Positions 11,508-23,486 of a stretch of DNA of 64,000 nucleotides are shown piece by piece. Origin of the DNA: Tenrec ecaudatus (Eukaryota > Chordata > Mammalia > Afrosoricida > Tenrecidae); NCBI RefSeq assembly GCF_050624435.1, contig NC_134546.1, positions 42,921,501 through 42,985,500 of the forward strand, given 5' to 3'. The notes beneath the pieces were generated by a model. That model was not told the DNA's origin. It did no database searches and worked only from the letters and a program-made list of their open reading frames with translations. Both the position numbers and the translations under genes were made by a program. Position 1 is the first letter of the stretch. Each line of letters starts with the position of its first letter.

Positions 11508-12360
11508 GAATACTGCATGATTTGAAAAGGTAAGGTGTGTGTTAAGGTTTTACCCTCTCACACTTTTTCAATCTCTGTGTTGAGAAAATAATCAGAGAAG
11601 CTGGAATACATGAAGAATGTGGCATCAAGATTGGAGGAAGGCTTATTAACAACCTTTGATGTACAGATGACACAATCTTGCTTGCTGAAAGAGGACTTGA
11701 AGCACTTGCTGATGATGATCAAGGTTTGTCCTATTTTTATATGGTCTTCAATATGGATTACAACTCAATGAAAAGAAGACCAAAATCCTCATAACCGGAC
11801 CAATAGGTAACATGATGACAAATGGAGAAAAGAATGAAGTCGTCAAGGATTTAATCTTGCTTGGATCCACAAGCAGTGCTCATGAACACAGCAGTAAATC
11901 TGCCACACACAACCTCTTTGAAGTATTGAGAAGCAAGGATGCCACTTTGAGGACAAAGGTGTACTTGACTCGAGCCATGTGGCTTTCAATCACTCAGGAT
12001 CATGTGAAAGTTGGACATTGAATAAGGATGACTGAGGGAGAATCGATGCATCAGAATTATGATCTGTGGGAAGAAGATTGAATGTGTGGTGGACTGTCAA
12101 GAGAACAAAGCTGTCTTGGAAGAATTAAAGCCAGATGCTCCTTGAAAACAAGGATGGCAAGATTTCATCTCACTCACATGGGACATGTCAGAAAAGACCA
12201 GTCTCTGGAGAAGGACATGATGCTTAGTAAAGTAGAGGGGCAGCAAAAAGAAGACAGCCCTTTAAAAGGTGGGTTGATACAGTGGCTGCAATGATAGGCT
12301 CAAGTGCAGGCACAATTACGAGGAGGCCGCAGGATCAGGCAGCGTTTAATACTGTTGAGC
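11508..12360 (+). mobile_element. RTE LINE, 3' part (continuation)
   Basis: Resumes the RTE copy begun at 8598. It encodes the end of the reverse transcriptase (the active-site region reads L-stop-CTDDTILLAE around 11650) and the C-terminal segment 'MMTNGEKNEVVKDLILLGSTSSAH' at 11812, then 'LEKDMMLSKVEGQQKE' near 12210. It ends in the RTE 3' tail (GCAGGATCAGGCAGCGTTTA at 12330). It is inactive because of multiple stops and frameshifts. Confidence 0.85.
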
Positions 12361-13584
12361 TATGCATCTGCACTGATTCCATGGCCCCTCACCATGACAA
12401 CATGCTGAAGCCAGGGCGCCCGTGATGCTAGGTCCTCTTGTCCCTGTGCAAGATCAGAGATGATCCCAATGGCATGGCAACCTCTTATTTCCCCAGTAAG
12501 ATCATTTGAGATTGATTTTATGTCAACTGAAGACAAAGTGATCCCGCCCACCTACACCAGTCTCATCTCCCTTTGCAAACTGCTCCCGTAGCCTCTTTCT
12601 GTTGTTCCCTTTGCTTCATTCTCAATGATTTCAAGCCCAGACACAGCCCCTAAGTTGGAATACACTTCCCACCCATTTACTCTACTTACTTTCAACTTTA
12701 GATTTCAGTTCACTGTGCCTTTCCTTGTCATGTACCCATTTATTTTATAACACTCATGAAAACCATAAAGTATTGTTGATGCATTGTTTCTCTCTCCAGT
12801 GTGTAGAAAACACCACGTGGGTGCAAATTTATATATTTCATGCTTTTCACAAGCCGTGACACTATATAGTTTTTCACAATTATGTTAAAAATGAAAACTA
12901 ATAATAAAAAACTGATGTTGTTGTCTTTCAACAGGGGGATTACAAAGTGATACAAAAATAACTAAGTAATTTCTAGGTAAAATTGCTCCAAGTGTAATCT
13001 ATGGAATATGAAGTTTTTATATCAATTATTGAGAACGAAATGATTCTAACCTTCATTAGGAAATTTTCTTATGGGAGATGATATTTAAACTAATGTGTAA
13101 TTTAAAAAATATGTATACACAATACCTACCTATAGACCAAGGCAGAGTGAAATAGATGATTGAAAGAAATATAGGTAATATATTTTGTGAATGAAGGTGT
13201 AATTAAATCCAATTGGTTTGATCAGTGAAAGCCACAAAAATGATAATGAAATGGACCTTGATAAGGGAAAAGAGTTATAGTCGGAGAGAATTTGCTAATC
13301 GGATTTTTAGACTAAGGTAACAAGGTGAACACCATTGATGAGGCCTGCATGGAAAAGTGGCAGAGTTTGACAGGAGTAGGGACAGACAACTGCAATGTAG
13401 AATATTTGGGGTAAACAATAGAAGGTACCTAAGAACAATTTTGGGGTGAGATTTAATAAATATTTTAATGGAATAAAAATGTATAGCTATCATTTAAAGG
13501 TTAATATGAGGTCATATAACTTCTTAGAATAAGAGTATAGTGTGATCAGAAGTGTGCTGTGTGTAGGATAAATCATTGGGTTGA

Positions 13585-15500
13585 TAAATATGGAGCAGAG
13601 AGACCACCTGGGGACAACACTAGAGACACACAGCGAGAATTGTGCCCACCTTGAGCCCACTACGCTGAAGCCAGTCACTGGGGGTAGGCAGCAGATCAGT
13701 GAGGGGAGCAGAGCAAAGAAGTCCCAAGGGACTGCCAGGGATAGATGTGGGGCCAGGGCATGGCACCCATCAGACACAACTGGAAAGCACTCGTAAGGGA
13801 CAACAAATAGACCTTGAACTATTTATAGGGTTTTTTGTTGTGGTTGTTGTTGCCTGTTTGTTGTTGTTGTTGTAGCTGTTGTTTTATTTTCTATTGTTGC
13901 TTTGTTGCACTCAGTCTTCTGTTGGTGCATACTGTTGTCACTGCATGTTTACCTGGAAGGGATTAGTGGGATAAACAAGCCAGAAGAGAAAACAAGGGGA
14001 TGACAATTCCAGGGGGACATGGGACAGGGGAAGGTAGGGGAAAGGAAGTGGATGTTAACAAACTCAGGGACAAGGGAACACGTGATCCAAAATCAGTGGC
14101 AAGGAGGGTGTAAGAAGTCTGGCAGGGCTGGATCAAGGACAATGTAACTGAGAGGAATTCCTGAAACCCAAAGGAAGGCTGAACATGATAGCATGATAGT
14201 GGGACAAGAGGAAAGTACAAAGAAACAGAGGAAAGAACTAGGAGGCAAAGAGCATTTATAGTGATCTAAATACAGACATATACAGATGTAACTATGTTTA
14301 TATACAATGAGGAGGAAGTAGATCTATGTACATATATTTATACATTTAGTATTAAGGAAACAGAAGAACAGTGGGCCCATACTCTAGTACACCCTCAACA
14401 CAAGAACACTTTGTTCTAACAATTTAGCAGTCTGAGATGCTCACCTTCCTGGGATGATCGTTGAAGACAACAGGTACATAAGCAAATGTGGTGAAGAAAG
14501 CTGATGGTGCTCGGCTATAAAAAGATACAGTATCTGGGGTCTTAAAGGCCTAAAGATAAACAAGCAGCCATCTAGCTGAGAAACAACAAAACCCACATAA
14601 AAGAAGCACATCAACCTGTCCTGACAAGATCACTGAAGACAAAGCGAAGGCATAAGTAAATGTGGTGAAGAAAGCTGATGGTGCCCGGTTATCAAAAATA
14701 TAGCATCTGGGATCTTAGAGGCTTGAAGATAAACAGGAGTCCATTTAGCTGAGAAACAACAAAACCCATATGGAAGAAGCACACCAACCTGTGAGATCAT
14801 GAGGCGTCAAAGGGATCAGGTATCAGGCATCAAAGACTAAAAAAATCATATCATTATGAATGAGGAGGAGTGCAAAGTGGGGACCCTGGGCCCATCTGTG
14901 GACAATTGGATATCCCCTTGCAGAAGGGTAATAGGGAGGGGACAAGCCAGTCAGGGTGCAGTGAAACAATGATGAAACATACAATTTTCCCCTAGTTCTT
15001 GAATGCCTTCTCCTCCTTACTATCATGATCCCAATTCTGCCTTACAAATCCGGCTAGACCAGAGGATGTATACTGGTACAGATAGGAACTGGAAACACAG
15101 GGAATCCAGGACAGATGAACCCCTCAGGACCAGTGGTGAGAGTGGCAATACCGGGAGGGTAGAGGGGAGGGGAGGGAGAAAGAGGGAACCGATTACATGG
15201 ATCTACATATAACCTCCTCCCTGGGAGATGGACAGCTGAGAAGTGGGTGAAGGGAAATGTTGATGGTGTAAGATATGACAAAATAATAATCATTTATAAA
15301 TTATCAAGGGTTTATGAGGGAGGGGGAATGAGGAGGGAGGAGAAACAATGAGGAACACAAGTAGAAAGCAAATGTTTTGAGAATATATGAGGGAAACAAA
15401 TGTACAAAATTGCTTGACACAATGGATGTATGTGTAGATTGCGATAAGAGTTGTACGAGCCCCCAGTAAAATGATTTATTAAAACAAAAGAAAGAAAAAG
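13585..15500 (+). mobile_element. L1 3'-untranslated tail (1.9 kb)
   Basis: Matches, in the same order and opposite strand, the long minus-strand copy at 33590-36000. Landmarks are CCCATATGGAAGAAGCACAC (14766), 'aatcatatcattatgaatgagg' (14843), CGGCTAGACCAGAGGATGTA (15050) and 'gttgtacgagcccccagtaaaatg' (15451). It ends in an A-rich tail at 15476-15500. It lacks the ORF2 end, so it is 5'-truncated. A segment of about 170 bp is duplicated inside it (14446-14613 and 14619-14793). Confidence 0.8.
13836..13885. repeat. TTG-rich low-complexity tract inside the L1 tail
   Basis: Runs of TTG and GTTGTTGTTGTT. Confidence 0.8.
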
Positions 15501-15654
15501 AGCTCAGGCAACAAGCAACAATGTTCTTGACTAACAAGGGAAATTTACATTTAGTTGAGATAGCAGATAAGAAAGGGGATTTTTTAAATCATGTGGCATG
15601 AATCATTTAAAATATGTCTCTGCTACATTCATTTTTCCCACAATATATACTATA

Positions 15655-15755
15655 TAATGAAGACGTTGGCATCCTGATTGGAGGAAGGCTATTGACAACC
15701 TGTGACATGTACATAATACACGCCTTGTAAAGAGGGCTTAAGACCAGTCAGTGTT
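15655..15755 (+). mobile_element. RTE LINE short fragment
   Basis: The stretch 'gcatcctgattggaggaagg' (15669) followed by 'ctattgacaacctgtgacatgtac' matches the region just before and at the RTE reverse-transcriptase active site in the copies at 11630 and 57800. Confidence 0.6.
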
Positions 15756-16213
15756 TCTTTCTGTTTACATAGAATTGCTCCGATGGAATTGACTCCACAG
15801 CATCTAGAAACAAGATCTCCATCTCTAGTGCCCCAAGAAATGACACCTGACTAACACTGGCTTTAAAAGAGAAAGAAGCAAGTCAGCATAGGGCACCCTG
15901 TGATTGAGGTGGTTGTGGAATAGGTATCTATGAGGCACTGGACAATATCTGTAGTTTAAGAGAGTGGTGAAATATTAAAGATTGAGGATAGAGAACAGAA
16001 ATTGAAGAAAGATTAGCTTCTCATAAGGCTATACCCACTTGAAAAAAACAGACAAGGAATATACAGGTGCTTGGAAAAGCTATAGAAAAGCAAATGACTA
16101 CATTTTGGGTGTTAAAGTACACAACAGGCTGAGCACATAAAGGGAGACTGATAAAATATTATAGAAAGGTAATTCAAAATATTTCCAATATGATAAGAAA
16201 TTTTCCTTGAAAT

Positions 16214-16322
16214 ATCTAAGTAAAAGTAGATTCCTTTTTAAAAGTATTGATACGTATAAAAAATTCAACTGATATTCTTGACTCAATTCTTGCCAACAAG
16301 AGAAAATAAGGTGCTGATTTGG
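16214..16322. repeat. 109-bp duplicated segment, copy 1
   Basis: The segment from ATCTAAGTAAAAGTAGATT to GGTGCTGATTTGG recurs at 18845-19255 with three mismatches once the L1 insertion in that copy is set aside. Sequence on both outer sides is unrelated. Confidence 0.9.
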
Positions 16323-16739
16323 AATGATTGGATGACATAGTCATTAAAATAGGTCTCAGAATTATGCACTTGAAAATGAAACACATGTTTGCAAAAAGAA
16401 AACATGCTGAAATGTAGAAATCATTCCTCAGTGACTGGAATTGAACTTGGATGGAAGCTTTTGGAATTAAGGAGGAATGTGAATTCTGAACGGGAGTTAC
16501 TGAGATGATCATTAACAGATATAATGAAATCCATAGAGAAGGCAGCAGAATTTAGATGGAAAAGGAATAGTGTAGACCAGGTGTTAAAACATAGATCGAA
16601 GGTAAAATGATTATTTCCTTAATGAGAATATGAAGTAATTGGATGGTGGCAGTTTTAAAAGGAGAGGAAGGTTGAGTGTTATGGAGACTTCCCTGAGTAT
16701 TGAGAAAAATACCGTCTGTTTCTTAAGCCTGTGTCTGTA

Positions 16740-17217
16740 AATGGGATAGGCTGGTTGTCTAGAAAAGCAGACGCAGTGACACTCATCGATGTATAATAAA
16801 GAATTTTATATCAAGAAGTCAACCCAGCCCAGTCCAACTCAAGTTCAGAGGTCCAATGCTAGCAAGAGTCCTCTTCAGATTTGGATAGAGAGCTGCAGGC
16901 AGATGATGAAGATGTAGGAAGCAGGGATATCACAGGCCAGTGGGTACAGAATTGCGCGGAGCCAAGGTAGATGGGAGTATGGCCAAGTGCCGACAAATCC
17001 CAGGGTCAGTGAACCACATGGAGCCTTCCCACGAGGTAGCCACCTAATCCAAGCAAGGAGGAAGACAAAGGACACGAGAGCAAGATATCCTCGCCATCTG
17101 TGTTATAGAAGGGGCCCACTCCCAAGGAGTAACCACCCAGCTATACCATCTGATTGACTACCTACTTCCACATAGCACCCTCAAGTTGGCATAAAATCTA
17201 ACCACCACAGTAGCAGA
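16740..17217 (-). mobile_element. Solo LTR, MaLR/ERVL-like, diverged
   Basis: Begins with a degraded 'ctggttgtctagaaaagcag' (16751), has 'ataaagaattttatatcaag' (16796) and 'caacccagcccagtcc', and ends 'tggcataaaatctaaccaccaca' (17195-17217). It follows the same plan as the LTR at 618-1097. Confidence 0.6.
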
Positions 17218-18844
17218 GACAATAAACTAGGAAATATGGTCAGTCAATCTTGGTTTATATATCTACATTGTGCTTTGCTCAACTAGGTGAGAAAAATATA
17301 AATATATTAATAAGGCCAGTGCCCACCTATAGGAGTTAATTTTAATTGTTAATTTTTTACAACCCTACATACTGGACATTCGCCACTATATGCCAGTCAT
17401 TGACCTTTAGTCACTGGCTTGAAAATAATCACTCACCTCACCAATAAGCAAGATCAGCTTTTTGGTACATCAGAGAACTGGAAAGAAGTATGGGAAATTG
17501 ATGATGGCCTCACTAATAGGTACCTTTTTGTTGTCTACTTATAGACTCTATATTGCTTGACTATGATAACAGGTTGTAGAAATTAGTCAGAGGATCCAAG
17601 CTGTAGTCCTACTTTCTGTGCTAATTGACAGTATAATTTTGTATAGTCTACGTCTTATCTGTATATCCCAATTTTCTCAGCTACCATATAAGAATCTTAA
17701 AGTCTTTTCCCCCCTCATATTTTTCATCTATGATACTAATCTAGCTTCTCTGTTTGCAGAAGGGACATGAGCTAATATATGAAATATTGACTTTACGTGA
17801 TTTTTAAACATCGGTACTTCCAGCATATTTACTTCACCAGAAGATAACACAGCATAACAGATTAAAAGATACTTGCTATAAGAAATATCATTGCCATCAA
17901 CTTATTATTCAAAGTATAGTCACATTTATAATCTTTTGTGCATCATTCTTTAATTTCTCTTTTTTAAAAATTTCTCTTTTATTAGCTAATACTGAGATAT
18001 ATGGTCCTGATTCACTATTGTCTTTAGGCTTCTTCTATTTATAAGTAGTATCCCTGAAAAGAAAGGAAAATGGACTATTCATCAGTTTCTACAAAAAAAT
18101 TGTAATATGACAAATATAGAAAGATGTGGTTGACTTATATTGGATTTCCATTGCTTTTCTTATCTTCATAACCTGAACCATGATGGTCTTGCTATTCTTA
18201 TAACCATAGTATGAAAAATAATTGAGAACTAATTAATGAAGTTGGCTGGCTTGTCAAATTTTAGTTATTTATTTCTTTTGAGTAATATTTTTTAAAGCAC
18301 ATAATGATCTCTGAGACCATTCTGCTTCTGAGTCTTAATGTATACATTTGGGCTTTGAATTTGCACATTTATTTTAATTAATAGCTATGTATCATTTTCT
18401 TTGTCTACAGAGAAAGTTGTGAAGCTGAAAGCAATATAATTTCTGGCAGTACTTTGTATGCCATTAAACACTCCACAAATTCTCGTAATCATTAAATATA
18501 GTAATATTGTTATTATGAAACCATGCAGAAAATTTTAACAACATGCTTCAATTGCACACAAAAAGTGTATTATCTTCAAATTCCTATCCATATCACTCAA
18601 ATTAAGTATTACATTTTATAATTGAAAGTTATGAGACACAGCGTGACACTGCATGTTAAAATTTTGGTCTGAAAGAAATTTTCGAACATTATGGTTGAAT
18701 TATTAAGAGTTTTCATGATGAAAAGGTAGAAAAAATGTGACATTCTGGAGATAAATGTGTAAGATTATTTCAATGTGGGTAATATATGTTCCTCAGAGTT
18801 AAGATTTCAGAATTCCAACTAAGTGAACCCCTTTGAAAAGTTTC

Positions 18845-19255
18845 ATCTAAGTAAAAGTAGATTACTTTAAAAAAAAATTTATTAAGGGCTCATACAACTC
18901 TTATCACAGTCCATACATATACATACATCAATTGTATAAAGCACATCCGTACATTCTTTGCCCTAATCATTTTCCTTTTTTTTCTCTTTTCTTTTTTTAC
19001 ATTTTATTAGGGACTCATACAACTCTTATCACAATCCATACATATACATACATCAATTGTATAAAGCACATCCATACATTCCCTGCCCCAATCATTCTCA
19101 AAGCTTTTGCTCTCCACTTAAGCCCTTTGCAACAACAACAAAAAAGAGGACCTGATGCAAAGATTACTTTTTTAAAGTATTGATACGTATAAAAAATTCA
19201 ACTGATAGTCTTGACTCAATTCTTGCCAACAAGAGAAAATAAGGTGCTGATTTGG
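18845..19255. repeat. 109-bp duplicated segment, copy 2, split by L1 fragments
   Basis: The left part is 18845-18868 and the right part 19161-19255. AGATTACTTT is present at 18859-18868 and at 19161-19170, a 10-bp target duplication around the inserted L1 tail fragments. With one copy of the duplication removed the segment aligns end to end with 16214-16322. Confidence 0.88.
18869..19160 (-). mobile_element. Two head-to-tail L1 3'-end fragments
   Basis: Two short antisense copies of the L1 3' terminus follow each other (about 18880-18965 and 19003-19130). Both contain TCATACAACTCTTATCACA and 'catcaattgtataaagcacatcc'. A 10-bp target duplication encloses the pair. Confidence 0.8.
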
Positions 19256-20086
19256 TAGTGACAGAGACAGAAGAGTTTATGAGATTTATAACAGAGAAAG
19301 AAGGAAACGTTAAGGACAGGTAAGTGTGTTACAGGAGACACTCATGGTTGTCCCGGCACATGTCTCAGTGGATTCCTCTCCAAAGACTGAGCTCCAATCC
19401 TATATAAAGGTGGGACCCTTAGGCATTTCAGGAGGGGTGGAAGGAGATGTGCAGGGGTAGGATTGGCTGATTTAAACTTGTGGCAGGAAGGGGCAGGCAG
19501 TTTACAAGGTCAGAAGCAATAAGTATTAATCCTATGGTTTTAGCATTAACCCTGTGGCTTTGTTTTCTCCTAGGCATAACACAGCAGCAGGGCGTTAGCT
19601 ATAAAAATAACATCAGACTGAGGTGGTCTGTGCGCTCTTAGCCTTGGAATGGGGAGCGGTGCCTGTCTCAAGTGATAGGCACTTTGGCAGAAAAGAGACT
19701 TCTGGTAATATGATGGAGTAGATAAACAGGCTAAACAATCCTCTACCACAAAGAGGAGACACCAAATGAAACAGATATAGAACATGATCACGGAACCTTG
19801 AGCTTCAAAGGAAAGGATAGGAAAGTGGATTAAATGCTCAATCAATCCAGGAGAAGCTGAACAAAATCAAGACGAGAGGAGACAGACCAGGCAATTTGCT
19901 GGCTGGCCTGATGCAATGGGACCATCACACACTTTTGCAAGCAGTAGTCAATGGAGGGAAAACCCTGCTAATCAATTGTGCTTGCACAGGACAGGAGAAA
20001 ATTCCAATTTGTCAGTGATGAGAAAGCTGCAACCCTCTTGTTCCCCACAACTTCAAGATGATCAGAGAAGTAGCAAGCCCCCACCC
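19256..20086. other. Unassigned, possibly L1 5'-region sequence
   Basis: Contains 'gacttctggtaatatgatggagtag' (19699), which has the flavour of an L1 5' leader, but no family could be assigned with confidence. No gene was recognised. Confidence 0.2.
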
Positions 20087-20235
20087 TCAGCCACACCTAT
20101 GCACCCATATCCACCACACACACCCATATCCACCACACATATCCACCCATATCCACCACACACATACTCCCATATCCACCCACCCATATCCACCACACAT
20201 ATCTACCCATATCCACCACACCTATCCACCCACTG
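20087..20235. repeat. Minisatellite of CCATATCCACCACACA units
   Basis: Irregular 14-20-bp units built from CCCATATCCACC and ACACA. The Pro/His/Thr-rich frames across it are repeat artefacts. Confidence 0.9.
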
Positions 20236-20510
20236 CTCTGGCTGAGGTGGGAGCATGTCCTGGTGCATCAAGCTCCTGGTGCACCACTCCCATGCTTAGA
20301 GGCACTTGAGTCCCTCAGCATCCTTAAAGGCGTAGATAAGCCCTCTAGGATGCAACTACTGCTTTTTTTCATATAGAAGACATAAGAGTGGTGAACATGG
20401 AAACAATTATTCCAATAGACTGATGGACCACATCAACACCAGTCTCCACTGAGATTCGAAGAACTAGATAATGTCTGGCTAACTAACTGTCCTGTTTTAA
20501 AAAAGGTCAC

Positions 20511-21027
20511 TGTGTTAGTCTGGGTAGTTCAGAGAAACAAATCCATAGAAATCCCTGTATAAGACAGAGTTTTATATAAAGGTTAAGTGTGCATCAAGAA
20601 AGCAACCCAACCCAGTGCTGCCCAAACCCACAAGTCCAACATTAACCCATATGTCCGACACCAATCCAGAAAGTCCTCCTCCATCTCACAAAACTCACAC
20701 AATGACTCCAACTGCAGGAGGAAAGCCAAGTTAGTGAATATGTAAGTATCTCAGCACTGGCAGGGATCTCCACATGGCTGCTCCAGCACCCAGGGCTGCA
20801 TCTGGGTAGGTCTATGTGGCTTGTCCTTGGAGATGTCTTGCAGGAAGTGAGCCTTGCCAGGTAAAACAGGGAACTGACTAAGGCAGATGCACCCTGGTCC
20901 AACCTGCTCAAAGCAACAGACCCGAAAACTAGAAAGAGGAGGCTCACTGAGCCGTTTATCCCTCTGCCCTTCAATTAACTCCAAATGTGTTTATCGGCCA
21001 GGTTGGCACAATAAACTAACTACCTCA
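20511..21027 (-). mobile_element. 3' LTR of a MaLR-like element
   Basis: Plus strand TGTGTTAGTC ... AACTACCTCA. It is close in sequence to the LTR at 22023-22522 (shared GGTTAAGTGTGCATC, CCAACATTAACCCATATGTC, CTCAGC..TGGCAGGGATCTCC). Read on minus it starts TGAGGTAGTT and ends GACTAACACA. The minus strand just before it (AAGGGTGGAT) could be the polypurine tract. Confidence 0.8.
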
Positions 21028-22022
21028 ATCCACCCTTGCCAATTTGGCACCTGTACATAATTCTTTAGCTCCACAATTTCAATTAAGTAACACCTTCACC
21101 TTAATCCTATAATCCTGTGAATATGTTCCCCCAACTATGAAAGTTTGTAAGCCAACAACTTCATGCTTTTAGCCCCCAAATTTTGAGTATCCAATTTATA
21201 TACTGCCTACTTACATCAATCCAGTTCTCTGAGAAGACAATCATATTTTTTGACATGAAGCGTCTTCATTCCAGTGGGAACCTTGTGAAGTCTGCATCCA
21301 TAAGCAAAGTCAAATCCTGACAGGCCATCCATAAAGTCAGCAACAATATGCACCAGTTCACAGGCTCAAACACCTCCATCTGGTCGGGTTCTGGTCAACT
21401 CAGTGTGGGCTGCCTCACTCAGCCTCCACAGGGTGCCCACTGGTTACCTTGCCTTAGACCATGGGCTCTCACCAATCCTCAACAAGCCAAGCCCCCTCAT
21501 GCTAGGTCATGAACTTTAGGCCAGTCAACCCATTCTCATCTTTTTTTCCCTGTAAACCAAGTCCACAGGTGTTGGTGGCCAAACTCAACCCGTCTCTTTG
21601 TTGCTGCATTTCTCCCACTTCCACTCAACAAGTAGATCCAGGTGGTCACCTAGCAAGCATTTCAGCCTGCTCACAGGCTCCCTTTAATATTCAGTCCCAG
21701 AGAGTTTCTTCACGCTTCCAGATTTTTTCCACCTTCTGACAAAGACGACTGGTTCCTGAGTACCCCAAAGCACTGGATGGGGAATATCTTTTCAAAGCTT
21801 TCTTAAGGACATGGCCTAAACCCATCTAAAGATCAAATTTTAATTGAAGCAAGTGGGCTTACAAACTTTCTATTTTCCCAGAAACAACTGAGTAAACAGT
21901 GTGGCTTTATCTGACCTCTGGCTAGACAAAGAAAAAAAGTACCATGAGGGAGAGGTCAAACAGACACCTACTCTCCATCTTATGATCTGTTTCTCTAGAA
22001 CCCCACTCCCAAGGTGCCATAA
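21028..22022 (-). mobile_element. MaLR-like internal region
   Basis: Flanked by two same-orientation LTRs. On the minus strand, directly after the LTR at 22023, it reads TTATGGCACCTTGGGAGTGG then GGTTCTAGAGAAACAG. This parallels the start of MaLR internal regions as I remember them (TGGTACCAGGAGTGGGG). It is short (995 bp) and has no retroviral gene, as usual for MaLR elements. Confidence 0.7.
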
Positions 22023-22522
22023 TGTGATAGTCTCAGTGCTTTAGAGAAACAAATCCACAGAAACTCCTGTATAAGAGAGTTTTATATAAAGGTTAAGTGT
22101 GCATCTAAAAAACATCCCAACTCAGTGCTGCCCAAGCCCACAAATCCAACATTAACCCATATGTCTGACACCAACTCACAAAGTCCTCCTCCATCTCACA
22201 AAATTCACACGATGACGCCAACTGCAAGAAGAAACCCGAGTCAGTGAATGTGTAAGGATCTCAGCGCTGGCAGGGATCTCCACAGGGCTGCTCCAGCACC
22301 CAGGGCTGCATTAGGGTAGGTCCATGTGTTTGTCCTTGGGGATGTCTTGCAGGAAGTGAGCCTTGCCAGGTAAAGCAGGGAACTGGCTAAGGCAGCTGAA
22401 CCCTGGCCTGACCATCACAAAGCAAGAGAGCCGAGAACTAGAAAGGCAAAGCTCACTGACCCCTCTGCCCTTTAATGAACCCCACATGTGTTTCAGCCAG
22501 GTTGGCACAATAAACTACCTCA
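22023..22522 (-). mobile_element. 5' LTR of a MaLR-like element
   Basis: Plus strand TGTGATAGTCTCAGTGC ... AAACTACCTCA. It pairs with 20511-21027. No perfect 5-bp duplication is visible outside the pair (GTCAC at left, GTAAT at right). Confidence 0.8.
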
Positions 22523-22848
22523 GTAATCTCAGAAGGTCCTTGACGAGGTGGTAAAATAATGTGCAACACAACTCAAAATCATAAAAGGTGCCGGGCTTAC
22601 TGTTTGGATAGGGTCTTCTGGGATCCCCAGGACTCTGGACCTCAGTCTTCCTTCAAGTCTGGGACATGGAACTAACCTGGTTCCATGTTAGCCAAACAAC
22701 AGAGCGTCCTACACAGGTAACAATAACACTAGTGTGGAGAGCACATCTTAGAATCATCAACGCCGTAAGACCCAGAGAGCCACACTTACCTAGAGCAAAG
22801 TTCAAAAGGAGCCCTGGGAAAGAAGAAAGGCTGGGAACAGGAAGCCTG

Positions 22849-22922
22849 GGAGGAAGTGGCCTAAGAGACCTTGGAGGAAGTGGCCTAAGAGATCGTGGAG
22901 GAAGTGGCATAAGAGACGATGG
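22849..22922. repeat. Three-copy tandem repeat, about 24-bp unit
   Basis: The unit GGAGGAAGTGGCCTAAGAGA plus four variable bases occurs three times. It creates the PPRSLRPL repeat in a 186-codon minus-strand frame (22653-23213), which I do not consider a gene. Confidence 0.9.
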
Positions 22923-23486
22923 TACATTAGGGGATGACAGACAGAATGGGAAGAAAATGCTTATAAACTGTTGAATGCAAAACTGGTGATCTGCCCGGTA
23001 AATACCCACCCAAATCAGAATAAAACATTGTTTTAAAAGTGGAAAGCAACTATATGTCCAATTGTGTAACCGCATGCTATGAAAGTAAATGCAGCTGTAG
23101 ACAAATGAGAAACTCTGGAAATAGAATCCAGGCTTCAGATTTGGAAATAAGAAAGAAAAAATCAAAGGAAGAAACAAATGGCAAATCATGAAAGCTAACT
23201 CTTTTGTCTGCATTCTAAACTATCTGATCTATCAAAAAACGATAATTTCACCTGAGGGTAATGGATACCCTATCTCTGTTTTGCTTTGACAGAAATAAAG
23301 CGTGGGGGGATTAGGAAATTTTAAGAGGCAATGACTTCTTCCAAACTAATGGATTTGCCTTAATAACAAAAATTGAGGTAACCAGGAAGCCAGAAACGAT
23401 TTTAGTATAGTTCTCTCTAAATTCAAGTTACTAGAAAGGTACACCTGAGAAATGTTGGCAGAAGAATAACACCATGTTATTTTTTT

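Noticed and set aside
20087..20235. Regularly spaced repeats that might suggest a CRISPR array
   Set aside because: Repeats are contiguous and irregular, without unique spacers, in a mammalian genome.
19916..20309. Pro/His/Thr-rich frames
   Set aside because: Produced by the CCATATCCACC minisatellite in more than one frame at once.
22653..23213. 186-codon minus-strand frame, the longest in the window
   Set aside because: Its middle is made by a 24-bp tandem repeat (PPRSLRPL units) and the rest is low-complexity Phe/Ser/Leu sequence. No domain, no splice or promoter context.
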